Below are positions 8,603-17,849 of a DNA stretch of 64,000 nucleotides, one piece after another; the first letter of the stretch is position 1, and each line of letters starts with the position of its first letter. Position numbers and translations under genes: made by a program. Source of the stretch: Taklimakanibacter sp050246735 (GTDB lineage: Bacteria > Pseudomonadota > Alphaproteobacteria > Rhizobiales > Aestuariivirgaceae); NCBI GenBank assembly GCA_050246735.1, contig JBFWVM010000001.1, positions 1 through 64,000 on the forward strand. Reading direction: 5' to 3'. The notes beneath the pieces are model-generated. The model did not search any database and had not been told where the DNA came from. It saw nothing but the letters and a program-made list of their open reading frames with translations.

Positions 8603-8642
8603 GCCTGTATGATAGCAATAATGATGAAGTATGATAGCTATC
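8603..8642. promoter_or_regulatory. Pair of HutC/GntR-type operators before the M20/DpkA genes
   Basis: GCCTGTATGATAGCA (8603-8617) and TGAAGTATGATAGCT (8625-8639) share the TATGATAGC half-site with the other dyads of the region. Their centres are 22 bp apart, two helical turns. The second site continues into a perfect GATAGCTATC palindrome (8633-8642). Placed directly before the M20 hydrolase gene, they argue for repression of that unit. Confidence 0.6.
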
Positions 8643-8654
8643 GGGATAAGGACC

Positions 8655-9890
8655 GTGATCTCTGAACCGGATATCGGGGCCGTCCACGGTCTGGCTGCGC
8701 AAAGCGAAGCCGGCATCGAAGCGCTGCTGCTCGCGCTCCTGGCGCACGCGACCGATAGTCTCGAAGGGTGCCGGAAGGCCGTTCCGATCGTCCGGGACGC
8801 ACTGGCCAGCGCCGGGCTGGACGTCGAAGTCCACTCCTCCGGAGGTGCCGGGGCTCCGCATTTTCCGATTCTCGTCGGCTGGTGCGGCAGGCGGACGGTC
8901 ACGCCGGATATGCTCCTTTGCGCGCATCTCGATACTTCGCCGCCCGGGCAAGGCTGGTCGCGCAATCCGCTGGGGGAGGACAGCGGTGAATTCATTTTCG
9001 GTCGCGGAGCCGTCGTTTCCAAATCGGACGTCGCTGTCTTCATCCACGCCGTGAAGGCGGCGCGGCAGTTTCTAAAAGACCTGCCGGACGTCTCCGTCGC
9101 CGTCGCCATAACCTGCGACGAAGGCTCGGGCGGAGACCACGGCGCCGCCCATCTCCTCGAGCCCCTGGGACTGCGCCCGCGAATGGCGGTTTTCGCCGGC
9201 GTTTCCGATGCCGTCACCATCGCCCACAATGGCTGCGTCCAGCTGAAGATCAAGTTGACCGGGACGGCGTGCCATCAGTCCCTGGTGCCAAGACGCGAAG
9301 ACGCGATGCGTCATGCAACGGCCATATGCGAAAGCCTGTACGCCCATGCCGACGAGCTTGCGGCCCGACCCGGCAGCATACCGGGCCTGGCTCATCCCAC
9401 CCTCAATGTCACCAGGGTGACCGCGGGCAGCGCTTTCGGCATGTCGCCGCGCGATGTCGAGATCTGGGTGGACAGGCGTGTCCTTCCCGACGAGGAATTG
9501 GACGCGGCCCGTGACGAAGTTCTTTCCCGCATCACGGCGCTCGCGGCGCAAACGGACGTCCGGACGGAAGTCTCGGTCGTCAGGATGGCCGAGCCGATGC
9601 GGCCCGCGGACTCCGCGAAAGCGTTCGTGCGGCTGCTCCAGGACGAGGCGGAGCTGGCTTTCGGAAAGACGCTCGAGGCGCAAGGGTCGACCCTCTATAC
9701 CGACGCCCGCTGGTTCTCGAATGCCGGCATTGCGACCGTCATGTTCGGGGCAGGGGAAGCCGACGTCAAAACATCCGGCGCCAATGGCAGCAACGAGCGC
9801 ATTCCAAAGCGGTGCCTGCGCGAAGGGGCGGTGATCCTCGCGCGCACGATCGTCAGATATTGTTTACAAACCAGTGGAGGGCAGTCATGA
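8655..9890 (+). CDS. M20-family amidohydrolase/peptidase with altered metal site
   Basis: About 411 residues from GTG 8655; an in-frame ATG at 8631 sits inside an operator half-site and is less likely. The M20 pattern is visible: HLDTSPPG (first metal His and Asp), DEGSGG (catalytic Glu) and the dimer-domain CHQS. The usual GRGxxDxK block instead reads GRGAVVSKSD, so the bridging Asp is not in its normal place. The C-terminal H-G-x-N/D-E block reads GANGSNE, with Asn for the metal His. The protein at 22956-24218 shares the SKSD and AHNGC features. It may hydrolyse the N-acyl or carbamoyl product of the pathway. The stop overlaps the next ATG (ATGA). Confidence 0.8.
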   Translation: MISEPDIGAVHGLAAQSEAGIEALLLALLAHATDSLEGCRKAVPIVRDALASAGLDVEVHSSGGAGAPHFPILVGWCGRRTVTPDMLLCAHLDTSPPGQGWSRNPLGEDSGEFIFGRGAVVSKSDVAVFIHAVKAARQFLKDLPDVSVAVAITCDEGSGGDHGAAHLLEPLGLRPRMAVFAGVSDAVTIAHNGCVQLKIKLTGTACHQSLVPRREDAMRHATAICESLYAHADELAARPGSIPGLAHPTLNVTRVTAGSAFGMSPRDVEIWVDRRVLPDEELDAARDEVLSRITALAAQTDVRTEVSVVRMAEPMRPADSAKAFVRLLQDEAELAFGKTLEAQGSTLYTDARWFSNAGIATVMFGAGEADVKTSGANGSNERIPKRCLREGAVILARTIVRYCLQTSGGQS

Positions 9891-10882
9891 GCCGGCTCAG
9901 TTTTGCGGACGCCATGGGTCTGGTCGAGAACTGCCTGGAGAGGAACGGCTGCTCCAAGGACAACAGCCGCGACATCGCCCAGGTGATCGTATCCGCCGAA
10001 GCCGACGGCTGCGTCTCGCACGGCCTGTTCCGGGTTCCAGGATATGTCGGCTCGCTGCGCAGCGGCAAGGTCGATGGAAAAGCGACCGCCCGGCTCACGC
10101 GGACCGGAGCGTCCACCATCCGCGTCGACGGCCAGGGCGGCTTTGCCCCGCCGGCCCACCGCTTTGCGCGCTCGTCGATCATCGAGATGGCCAGGGCGGA
10201 AGGGATAGCCCTGGCGAGCTTCGTCGATATCTATCACTTCTCGGCTCTCTGGGCCGACATCGAGCCGATCTGCGCGGAAGACCTCTGCGCCATGGCCTTC
10301 ACGAGCTATCTGCCGTCGGTGGCGCCCGCCGGCGGGACAAAGCCGCTGTTCGGCACCAATCCGATGGCGTTCGGCTGGCCGCGCCGAGCCGGAGAGCCCA
10401 TGATCTTCGACCAGGCGTCGAGCGTCCTGGCGCGCGGGGACATCATGATCGCCGCACGCGACGGACATCGCATGACCGAGGGCGTCGGCATCGATGCCGC
10501 GGGGCATCCCACCACCGATCCGAACGAGATCCTCAAGGGAGCCATGCTTCCCTTCGGCGGCTACAAAGGGTCCGCCATCGCCATGATGGTGGAACTTCTC
10601 GCCGGCCCTCTCATCGGCGAAGCCCTGTCGTTCGAAGCGGCGGAGGGCGACAACAAGGACGGCGGGCCTCCGAAAGGCGGCGAGCTCGTCATCGTCCTCT
10701 CGCCGCAAAAGCTCGGACAGGCCGACTGGAGGGAGCATGGCGAAAGACTGTTCGGCAGGATCCTCCAGCAGCCGGGCACCAGGCTCCCGGCCGACAGGCG
10801 CTACGCCAACCGCGAGCGCTCCCGAAGGGAAGGACTCGAGATCGCCGGCGAGACCCTTGCCAGGATCGAAGCATTGCTCTGA
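9887..10882 (+). CDS. Ldh-family reductase, DpkA-like (cyclic imino-acid reductase)
   Basis: 331 residues from the ATG at 9887, which has GGAGGG just upstream and overlaps the previous stop by 4 bp. It belongs to the malate/L-lactate dehydrogenase 2 family. SHGLFRVPGY holds the conserved His, 'FGTNPMAFGWPR' is the nucleotide-site block, and 'LPFGGYKGSAIAMMVE' is typical. The run 'FSALWADIEP' resembles DpkA, which reduces delta1-piperideine-2-carboxylate and delta1-pyrroline-2-carboxylate with NADPH. The usual HHFSALW reads YHFSALW here. Pairing with an M20 hydrolase suggests the pathway yields a cyclic imino acid or 2-oxo acid, which is inference. Confidence 0.78.
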   Translation: MSRLSFADAMGLVENCLERNGCSKDNSRDIAQVIVSAEADGCVSHGLFRVPGYVGSLRSGKVDGKATARLTRTGASTIRVDGQGGFAPPAHRFARSSIIEMARAEGIALASFVDIYHFSALWADIEPICAEDLCAMAFTSYLPSVAPAGGTKPLFGTNPMAFGWPRRAGEPMIFDQASSVLARGDIMIAARDGHRMTEGVGIDAAGHPTTDPNEILKGAMLPFGGYKGSAIAMMVELLAGPLIGEALSFEAAEGDNKDGGPPKGGELVIVLSPQKLGQADWREHGERLFGRILQQPGTRLPADRRYANRERSRREGLEIAGETLARIEALL

Positions 10883-10936
10883 AAAGGCGATGTCCGGCCG
10901 TGCGCATCGCGCCTGGCGGGCGGCGACGGCACAGGT

Positions 10937-12904
10937 CTAGCCGGCGAGAGGAATGTCCCGGTACTGTATCCGCCCGGCCTGGCGCATGCTGGTCGCGTAT
11001 GGCCCGCGCTCGATGAGCAGGAGCGGATCGCGCCTCGCCAGGATCTCCTCCTTCAATTTCCGCGTCGCGGCGTCGTCCACCTCGTGGACGATGCTCCGGC
11101 CGGCCTGCTTTCTTATCAGAACCACGCCATAGTCGCGCGCGGCGCTTTCGAGAGATACCAGCCCGCGTTGCGCATCGAGCCGCACGGCCTCGGGATCGCG
11201 CTCGAGCGGATCGCCAAATCCGCCGCCGCCCGGCGTCGTGACCCGTATGATGTCGCCTTCCCTGACCGGCACCGAATCGCGCGAGAACTGAACCAGGCGC
11301 TCATCCTTCGTTCCGGGATTGATGATCGTTCCGCCCGGCATTCCGGCCCGACCGCCCCTGACGCCCCAGCAGCCGAAGGCCGTACGGTCGCAGCAGGTGA
11401 GGATGAATCCGTCGCGCAGGACCCTGATCTCCTTGAGATAGCCGAGGCCGCCGCGATACTTGCCGGCGCCGCCCGAGTCAGGGAAAAGAGCGGTCCGCTC
11501 GACGATGACCGGAAAGTTCTGCTCGATGAACTCGGTCGGAAGGTTGCGCGCATTGGGAACCATGTCGACGGCATCGGTGCCGTCGGCATAGGGCCTGGCC
11601 CCGGAACCGGCGCCGAAGACCTCCCGCAGGATGAAGTCGCTGCCGTCATCGAGCTTGCCGTAATAGCCGTAGATCTGCAGCGTATTCGAATCGGCGACGA
11701 TCTGGCCGTCGAGCGCCTGCGCCAGGGCCCCCGAGAAGGCGCTGGTGTTCCGCAGGTTGGTCTGCGACCGGTTGGCCACCGCGGCCGGCCGCCGCGGCGC
11801 CATGATGGATCCCCGCCGATGATAGCTCCTCATGACGCGGGTTATGCCCTCGTTGATCGTCACGCCCTTGGCGAACTGCTTCAGATAGCCGCCCAGCCAC
11901 TTGACGATGAAGCGGCCCGTCGCCGCAAAATTGATGGGTCCCGCCACCTGCTCGGACGAGCCGGTCCAGTCGAGGATGATCTTCTCGTCGTCCTTCATGA
12001 GCGTGACGGCGATCTTGACCGGCTGGTCGTTGTCGATGCCGTCGCTGTCGACGAAATCCTCCGCAGTCCACTGCCCGTTGGGGACTTTCGGAAGAGCGAC
12101 CTGCTTCAGGGAGTCCGCACAGCGGTCTATCAGCCGGTACATGCCGCCTTCGACCACATCGGCGCCCAGGCGCCCGCACAGCTCCTCGAAGCGCCGGGCG
12201 ATGATCCGGCAGGCGCCGACAAACGCCTCGATGTCCCCCGAGAGCGCATCGGGAAAACGCGTGTTGCGCAGGATGATGCTGTAGACGTCCGAATTGCGCT
12301 TGCCGGCTGACCACAGGCGCACCGGCGGAACCTGTATGCCCTCCTCGAAGATGCTTCGGGACGTGACCGGCCAGCTTCCGACGACGACGCCGCCGACGTC
12401 CTGGGTATGGCCGTAGATCTGGGCGAAAGCGCGAAGACGGCCCTCGGCGAAGATCGGCATGACCAGGCAGTAGTCGGGCAGGTGCTGTATCGTTCCATGC
12501 GCGTGGAACACGTCGTTGTAGATGAAGATGTCGCCGGGGACCATTTCGTCGATCCCGAAAAATGCCCGGATGGGATCGGCCGTCGCGCCGAAGGAGACGT
12601 GCGTGACGCTGTCGCAGTCCACCGTGTTTATCGCCGCGCGATAGTCGTGCTGCTCGCGGATGATGGTCGAGCGGGCGGAGCGCTCGACGGCGGCTTCCGC
12701 CTCGTTGATGGCCGCTTCGAGCGCGCCTTCGATCACGTCGAGAGTGATCGGGTCGATCTTGTCCTTGGCGGCATCGATGCGCCGCCAGTCCTCGGCGGAG
12801 CGCGGAAAGCTCATGGTGCGGAAAGGCTCGAACTCCTCCGCCAGGAAGGGTGTTTCGTCAAAACATCCGGCGCGGGCGGTTGGAGCAGTGTCATTGCGGG
12901 TCAT
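10937..12904 (-). CDS. hyuB: Hydantoinase B / oxoprolinase-type subunit (second HyuB)
   Basis: About 655 residues from the ATG at 12904, which lies 11 bp after the hyuA stop with GAGGG upstream. Longer in-frame starts would run into hyuA. Family blocks include 'ITLDVIEGALEAAINEAE', 'IFIYNDVFHAHGTIQH', 'GHTQDVGG' and the Gly-rich RVTTPGGGGFGDPLERDP near the end. It is only distantly similar to the HyuB at 1824-3722, so the two pairs may handle different ring compounds. The 60-residue N-terminal extension before the family core is unusual for HyuB. It is the second gene of a two-gene minus-strand unit. Confidence 0.87.
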   Translation of the reverse strand: MTRNDTAPTARAGCFDETPFLAEEFEPFRTMSFPRSAEDWRRIDAAKDKIDPITLDVIEGALEAAINEAEAAVERSARSTIIREQHDYRAAINTVDCDSVTHVSFGATADPIRAFFGIDEMVPGDIFIYNDVFHAHGTIQHLPDYCLVMPIFAEGRLRAFAQIYGHTQDVGGVVVGSWPVTSRSIFEEGIQVPPVRLWSAGKRNSDVYSIILRNTRFPDALSGDIEAFVGACRIIARRFEELCGRLGADVVEGGMYRLIDRCADSLKQVALPKVPNGQWTAEDFVDSDGIDNDQPVKIAVTLMKDDEKIILDWTGSSEQVAGPINFAATGRFIVKWLGGYLKQFAKGVTINEGITRVMRSYHRRGSIMAPRRPAAVANRSQTNLRNTSAFSGALAQALDGQIVADSNTLQIYGYYGKLDDGSDFILREVFGAGSGARPYADGTDAVDMVPNARNLPTEFIEQNFPVIVERTALFPDSGGAGKYRGGLGYLKEIRVLRDGFILTCCDRTAFGCWGVRGGRAGMPGGTIINPGTKDERLVQFSRDSVPVREGDIIRVTTPGGGGFGDPLERDPEAVRLDAQRGLVSLESAARDYGVVLIRKQAGRSIVHEVDDAATRKLKEEILARRDPLLLIERGPYATSMRQAGRIQYRDIPLAG

Positions 12905-12915
12905 CGAGCACACCC

Positions 12916-14988
12916 TCAGTTGCGCGGCGTCTTCGAAAGCAGGAGCGTGCCGCCATCCATCGAAGCGGCGGTCCATCCCGGATCGACGACCGTCGTCGTA
13001 TCATACTGTTCCACGACGCACGGACCGGAGACCGCGCCGTCCACGCCGACGAAGGGTCTCCTGTACACGTCGCATTCGACGAAGGCGGAGAGCCTGCGGT
13101 CGAACATCCGGCGCGTCTCGCGGTAGAAGTCGCGCCAGGTCTTGCGCCGGTCATGGCCATGCTTCGGACGCCGCGGGCGGGGAAGGGCGCCGAATGCGGC
13201 GAGCGACAGGCCTACCAGCTCCACTTCCTGCTGGCCCCGGTGGGAGAAGCCATAGCGGTCCTCGTGCGCGTCGTGAAATTTCGAAAATGTCTCGCGCGCG
13301 GCGTCCTCGAGATCGGCATCCAGCGCGAGCGGCACGCGTATCTCATAGGCCTGGCCCAGATAGCGCATCTCGGCGAAGGCCTCGTAGCGTGTCGTAGCGC
13401 CCTTGAACCCCTGGCGCACGAGATCGCGATCGCATTTCTCCTTCAGGGCGGCGAGTTGCGCCGCGAGGTCGCCGACATCGAAATGGTTTTCCCGCTGGAC
13501 ACTCGTTATCGAATGGTCGACGCGTACGTCGGAGAGAAGCAGGCCTTCGGCGGACATGGCGCCGGGAGCGGGCGGCACCAGGACGCCCGTGATGCCGAGC
13601 TCGTCCGCGACCAGACATGAATGCATCGGGCCGCCGCCCCCGAAGGGAAGAAGCGTGAAGTCGCGCGGGTCGCGGCCGCGGCTGACCGAGACCAGCCTGA
13701 TCCCGGCGATCATGTTCTGAACCGCAAGCTCGAGTATGCCGTCGGCCGCCTTGGCCAGGCTGAGGCCCAGCGGACGGGCGACATGCTCGTCTATGACTTT
13801 CCCGGCCGCCGCCGCGTCGAGCGTGATGGAGCCGTCGAGAAGCTTCGGAGATATGCGGCCGAGGACGAGGTGGGCGTCGGTCACCGTGGGACGGGTTCCG
13901 CCGCGACCGTAGCAGACCGGTCCTGGCTGCGAGCCGGCGCTCTCGGGCCCGACCCGCAGCGCTCCGTTGTCGGCCAGCCAGGCTATGGATCCTCCGCCCG
14001 CCCCGACGGTCGTCATGTCGATCATCGGTACCTTGATCTCATAATCCTCGATCCGGCCCGAGTTGAGAATACGCGGCATGCTGCCCTCGATGAGGGCGAT
14101 ATCCGCGCTGGTTCCGCCGACATCCAGGGTGAGGAGATTCTCGAAGCCGGACAAAGGTCCGTTGATCGCCGCAGCCATCACACCCGCGGCAGGCCCGGAA
14201 AGCACCGAGTTCAGGGGCCGCGTCACCAGCTCGGCCGACTTCGCAACGCCGCCGCTGGACTTCATGATGTAGAGGCTGGCCTTGATTCCCTCGTCTGCGA
14301 GACGCTTCTCGATCCGGCCGATATAGGAGCTCATCAAGGGCATCAGGCCGGTATTGAGGCAAGTGCCCTGCGTGCGCTCGTATTCGCGGTACTCGCGTAT
14401 GATATCGGACGAGAGCGATACGAAACACGAAGGATGGACTTCGGCGATCAGCTCGCGGCAGCGCTGCTCGTGCAGCGGCGAGACATAGGAATGGATGAAC
14501 GAGACCGCGAGGGCATCGATCCCGAGCTCCTTGTATTCAAGCGCGACCTGACGCACCTCGTCATCGTCGAGGGATCTGAGTATGTTGCCTCTATAGTCGA
14601 TCCTCTCGCCGACTTCCCGCACCAGCTCGAGCGGAACGACCCGGTCGGGCTTTATCCACCAGGTGATGTCGCCGAAGTCTCCGGGAACGTCCTGCCGGCG
14701 TATCTCGAGAATGTCGCGGAACCCCCGGGTGACGATCAGGCCCATGAGCGGATAGTCGCTCTCGAGGATGGCGTTCGTCGCCGCCGTGGTGCCGTGCATG
14801 ACGTTGGAGATGGCGGCGAGGGGAAAGCCGGCCTTCTCCGAGATCCGGGCGATGCCGGAGACGAGAGCGACGGAGGGGTCTTTCGGCGTGCTGTTGACCT
14901 TGATGACCTCCTGCTGCCCGGTCAGCTCGTTCAATGCGACGACATCGGTAAATGTCCCGCCTGTATCGATCGCTATACGCCAAGACAT
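12916..14988 (-). CDS. hyuA: Hydantoinase A / oxoprolinase-type ATPase subunit (second HyuA)
   Basis: About 690 residues from ATG 14988; an in-frame ATG four codons earlier is possible. The phosphate-binding block is IDTGGTFTD (residues 7-15). 'MHGTTAATNAIL', 'LSGPAAGVM', 'LTLDVGGTSADIAL' and 'GAGGGSIAWL' are all present, and the C-terminal domain reads SGPCVVEQYDTTT. The catalytic role is ATP-dependent activation of a lactam or imide with HyuB. It is transcribed with the downstream hyuB. The cysteine hydrolase gene 58 bp upstream on the same strand probably starts the unit. Confidence 0.89.
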   Translation of the reverse strand: MSWRIAIDTGGTFTDVVALNELTGQQEVIKVNSTPKDPSVALVSGIARISEKAGFPLAAISNVMHGTTAATNAILESDYPLMGLIVTRGFRDILEIRRQDVPGDFGDITWWIKPDRVVPLELVREVGERIDYRGNILRSLDDDEVRQVALEYKELGIDALAVSFIHSYVSPLHEQRCRELIAEVHPSCFVSLSSDIIREYREYERTQGTCLNTGLMPLMSSYIGRIEKRLADEGIKASLYIMKSSGGVAKSAELVTRPLNSVLSGPAAGVMAAAINGPLSGFENLLTLDVGGTSADIALIEGSMPRILNSGRIEDYEIKVPMIDMTTVGAGGGSIAWLADNGALRVGPESAGSQPGPVCYGRGGTRPTVTDAHLVLGRISPKLLDGSITLDAAAAGKVIDEHVARPLGLSLAKAADGILELAVQNMIAGIRLVSVSRGRDPRDFTLLPFGGGGPMHSCLVADELGITGVLVPPAPGAMSAEGLLLSDVRVDHSITSVQRENHFDVGDLAAQLAALKEKCDRDLVRQGFKGATTRYEAFAEMRYLGQAYEIRVPLALDADLEDAARETFSKFHDAHEDRYGFSHRGQQEVELVGLSLAAFGALPRPRRPKHGHDRRKTWRDFYRETRRMFDRRLSAFVECDVYRRPFVGVDGAVSGPCVVEQYDTTTVVDPGWTAASMDGGTLLLSKTPRN

Positions 14989-15046
14989 TCTCTTCCCCAA
15001 TGATCGCAGGATCGACGCGCGGCGCGCGGGCGGCCGAAGGAGCCGT

Positions 15047-15718
15047 TCAAGCCAGGCTCTTCAGGACATCGGCGCAGCTTCTGACGTCGGCCCAGTTCCT
15101 GTCCATATAGGCAAGCGCGTGATCGTGAAGATCCTTGGTGATCGCCGCGCAGCCGTCCTCGACGATCACCTGTCTGTAGTCGAGATCGCCGGCATGGCGG
15201 GATGTCGTCTCGACGCAGCTGTTCGTCCAGATTCCCGTGAGGATGATATCGGCAATCCCCATATTGCCCAGGATGTGATCCAGGTTCGTCGACGTGAAGC
15301 AGCCCGAGCCCGATTTCGTGAGGACGATGTCACCCTCCCGGGGGGCTATCTCGTCGAGGATCTGGGCTTCCTTCTGGTCGAGGGAGATCGTGAGCCCCTG
15401 TTCCCGGTGCCTGCGGGTCTGGTCCGATCCGTCTCCCTTGAGCGAGCCGACCCGCGCATAGATCACGGGGAGCGAGCGCCGCCGCATCGCGGCGCACAAG
15501 CGTGCAACATTCGGAACCACGACGTTCTCGATCCGGGAGATGGCATACTCGCCGCCGTCGCCAAGCCCGCGATCGGCAAGCTTCTTGAACGCTCCATGGT
15601 TTCGCGATGCCGTCATGTACTGGAGATCGATGATGACCAGCGCGCATTTGCCGTAGTCGAACCTTCCCTCCGGCACGCGAATGATGGCGTCCCAAGCCTC
15701 CGCAGTTCCCGTCGACAC
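15047..15718 (-). CDS. Isochorismatase-fold cysteine hydrolase (second)
   Basis: About 223 residues from GTG 15718, preceded by GGGAGGA at good spacing; the frame is open further upstream but without a binding site. The triad is Asp in 'ALVIIDLQYMT', Lys in 'IVLTKSGSGCF' and Cys in 'GIWTNSCVETT'. It is not a close copy of the enzyme at 5832-6533. Members hydrolyse amides, ureides or carbamoyl compounds such as N-carbamoylsarcosine, ureidoacrylate or biuret. Position at the head of a hyuA-hyuB unit repeats the layout of the first module and suggests action on the product of the ring-opening step. Confidence 0.82.
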   Translation of the reverse strand: MSTGTAEAWDAIIRVPEGRFDYGKCALVIIDLQYMTASRNHGAFKKLADRGLGDGGEYAISRIENVVVPNVARLCAAMRRRSLPVIYARVGSLKGDGSDQTRRHREQGLTISLDQKEAQILDEIAPREGDIVLTKSGSGCFTSTNLDHILGNMGIADIILTGIWTNSCVETTSRHAGDLDYRQVIVEDGCAAITKDLHDHALAYMDRNWADVRSCADVLKSLA

Positions 15719-15772
15719 GCTCGTCCTCCCTGAGATGAAGCCTGATCGCCTTGAGTTTAGCCGTCCAGGACA

Positions 15773-15809
15773 ACCTGTCAAGTAGGTTAGCATTAGCTAT
15801 CTGATAGCT
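15773..15809. promoter_or_regulatory. HutC/GntR operator: perfect palindrome plus weaker upstream copy
   Basis: AGCTATCTGATAGCT (15795-15809) is a perfect 15-bp dyad around a central base. A weaker copy, ACCTGTCAAGTAGGT (15773-15787), has its centre 22 bp away. Both lie between the divergent cysteine hydrolase and GntR genes, the expected position for coordinated repression and autoregulation. Confidence 0.7.
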
Positions 15810-15840
15810 TATCTGCGGTATTGAAAAGGGGGGAACTTGG

Positions 15841-16743
15841 GTGCAGATGTGGATGGCGCCCCCACGGGAATCGGGTGATTCCTGCCGGAGCCCGCGGGGA
15901 CGCGATCGGAAGCACGTGATGGACCAGCAAACGAGCAAGAAGCCGCCGGGATCCCGGACAGGCAAGAGAGGCGGCCCGAGGCGCGGCCGTTCCAGGACCC
16001 AGGCCGTCGTAGCGCGCAGCGGACGGTCGCTGCCGGACGAGGTCAGCCGCCAGATCGTCAAGGATTTCATCACCAGCGAGAAGGTGGCGGCGGGCGAACT
16101 GCTGCCCAGCGAGTCGCAGCTGTGCGAGATCTATCGGGTGTCGCGCTCCACGGTGCGGTCGGCGATCAAGAGCCTGTACGAATATGGGCTCATCAGCGTC
16201 CGCAACGGCGTGGGCGCCGTCGTGCTGCCCCGCGCGCACGAGATACCGCACGGCCTGGACCGCCTGGCCTCCATCGACACTTTCGCCATCGAGACCGGGC
16301 ATCGCGCCGGCACGGCGGACCTGGCCTGGGACCAGGTGCCGGCCGACGCCGAGATGAGCCGCAAGCTGCGCATCCCGGTGGGCGATCCGGTTCTCATGGC
16401 GATACGTCTCAAGCTGGTCGACGACGAGCCGGCGGCCTGGGTGATCGACCATATGCCCCGCGATCTCATCGACCCCGACGAACTGAAGAGGAAGTTCCGC
16501 GGATCGGTTCTCGACGTCCTGCTCGAGGATCCCACCCAGGCGGTCGACTATGCCGACAGTGAGGTGAAGCCCTGGATCTGCGATGAAAAGCTCGCCAGGA
16601 CATTGAACCGGCAAGAGGGCGACGCCGTGCTGTATCTCGACACCACGGTCGTGACGGTGAAAGGGCGTCCGGTCATCTGGGGCCGGATCTGGCTCGACCC
16701 CAATCACTTCCGCTTTGCTTTCCGGCGGCGCAGGTTCAACTAG
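15841..16743 (+). CDS. GntR-family regulator, HutC/UTRA type (second paralogue)
   Basis: Up to 300 residues from GTG 15841, which has a strong GGGGGG stretch 5-12 bp upstream. An ATG at 15919 would give 274 residues and start closer to the DNA-binding domain. The winged helix-turn-helix covers LLPSESQLCEIYRVSRSTVR and the UTRA domain ends 'WLDPNHFRFAFRRRRFN'. The N-terminus carries a long Arg/Lys/Gly/Ser-rich tail not present in the paralogue at 7771-8553. High similarity in both domains implies overlapping DNA targets and related effectors. It is divergent from the second cysteine hydrolase and convergent with the ABC permease gene. Confidence 0.86.
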   Translation: MQMWMAPPRESGDSCRSPRGRDRKHVMDQQTSKKPPGSRTGKRGGPRRGRSRTQAVVARSGRSLPDEVSRQIVKDFITSEKVAAGELLPSESQLCEIYRVSRSTVRSAIKSLYEYGLISVRNGVGAVVLPRAHEIPHGLDRLASIDTFAIETGHRAGTADLAWDQVPADAEMSRKLRIPVGDPVLMAIRLKLVDDEPAAWVIDHMPRDLIDPDELKRKFRGSVLDVLLEDPTQAVDYADSEVKPWICDEKLARTLNRQEGDAVLYLDTTVVTVKGRPVIWGRIWLDPNHFRFAFRRRRFN

Positions 16744-16746
16744 CGC

Positions 16747-16768
16747 GGCGGACCCGGGTCGGTCCGTC
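16747..16768. terminator. Hairpin between convergent genes, possible bidirectional terminator
   Basis: GGCGGACC (16747-16754) and GGTCCGTC (16761-16768) form an 8-bp stem with one G-T mismatch and a 6-nt loop, in the 32 bp between the converging GntR and permease genes. There is no T-run on either side, so efficient intrinsic termination is doubtful. Confidence 0.35.
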
Positions 16769-16775
16769 GCCTCAT

Positions 16776-17849
16776 CTACTTCCCGGCCGGCTTGTTCTCG
16801 AGCCTCTTCGCCTTCTCGAGCTGCTCGGCGATCTTGCGGCGTTGCGCGATCCGCGGTCCCATATAGCTGCCGAGCGCGTCGAGGCTGGCCGCGAGGATCA
16901 GGGCCAGGCCGCTGGCGACGAGCTGGATGAACGGCGGCACGTTCAAAAGCGTCAGCCCGTTTTCCAGGACGCCGAGAAAGACCCACGCCGTCACGACGCC
17001 CAATATGCGGCCGCGGCCGCCGGTAAAGGCGACCCCGCCGAGCAGGATGATCGTCAGCGCCTGAAGCTCCATCTGGAGGCCGAGAGCGCCGGGCGAGACG
17101 CCGTCCAGCCGGGCGGCGAGGAGAACCCCGGCGAGCCCCGCCGCCGCGCCGGTCGCGACATAGAGGCCGAGCAGCAACGTCTTGACCGGCAGCGCGGCCA
17201 GGAAGGCGGCCTGCGGATTGACGCCGATCGCATAGACATAGCGTCCCCATACGGTGGTCGCGATGAATATGGCGGAGCAGACAAATGCGCCGCCGACGAT
17301 CCACAGCAGGATCGGCACGCCCAGGAACCGCCCATTGCCGATGAAGAAGAAAGTATCGCCGAGCCCGTAGACTTCCGTCGGATTTATCAAGAGGGTCGTG
17401 CCGCGCAGGAAACTGAGCATGCCCAGGGTGACGATGATCGGATTGAAGCGCAGGAATCCGCAAAGAAAGCCGTTTACGGCGCCGACCAGCGCGCCGGTGG
17501 CGACGCCGGCGAAGATCGCCGCGGGCGGGGCGGCGCCGAGCTTGGTGATCGCGATGGCGGTAATCATGCCGGAGAACGCGATGTTCGATCCGACGGAAAG
17601 ATCGACATGGCCCGCGATGACGAGAAGCGCCATGGCGGCCACGACGACGCCGATGGCCGCATAGTTGGTCAGGATGACGGTGAAGTTCGAGACGGTCAGA
17701 AATGCGCTGCTGCGGTAGCTGAAGAAGATCACAAGCGCGAGCAGGGTCGCCAGCAGGATGTTGTTCACAAGAAAATTGCCTTGCGCGACGCCGCTGAAGA
17801 TCCGCGAGCCGAGCCCTTGCGCCGCGGATGAAGGTGACTTCATGGTCAT
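16776..17849 (-). CDS. ABC transporter permease, RbsC type
   Basis: 357 residues, a polytopic inner-membrane protein of the BPD_transp_2 group. About eight to ten hydrophobic segments lie between residues 30 and 330, and the family block 'GHVDLSVGSNIAFSGM' is at about 80-95. The C-terminal tail is charged (KIAEQLEKAKRLENKPAGK). It forms the membrane channel for the RbsA-like ATPase, whose stop its start overlaps by 4 bp. As a homodimer it is the only permease of this transport class in the 1.8-21.6 kb region, so both paralogous binding proteins may deliver to it. Confidence 0.9.
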   Translation of the reverse strand: MTMKSPSSAAQGLGSRIFSGVAQGNFLVNNILLATLLALVIFFSYRSSAFLTVSNFTVILTNYAAIGVVVAAMALLVIAGHVDLSVGSNIAFSGMITAIAITKLGAAPPAAIFAGVATGALVGAVNGFLCGFLRFNPIIVTLGMLSFLRGTTLLINPTEVYGLGDTFFFIGNGRFLGVPILLWIVGGAFVCSAIFIATTVWGRYVYAIGVNPQAAFLAALPVKTLLLGLYVATGAAAGLAGVLLAARLDGVSPGALGLQMELQALTIILLGGVAFTGGRGRILGVVTAWVFLGVLENGLTLLNVPPFIQLVASGLALILAASLDALGSYMGPRIAQRRKIAEQLEKAKRLENKPAGK

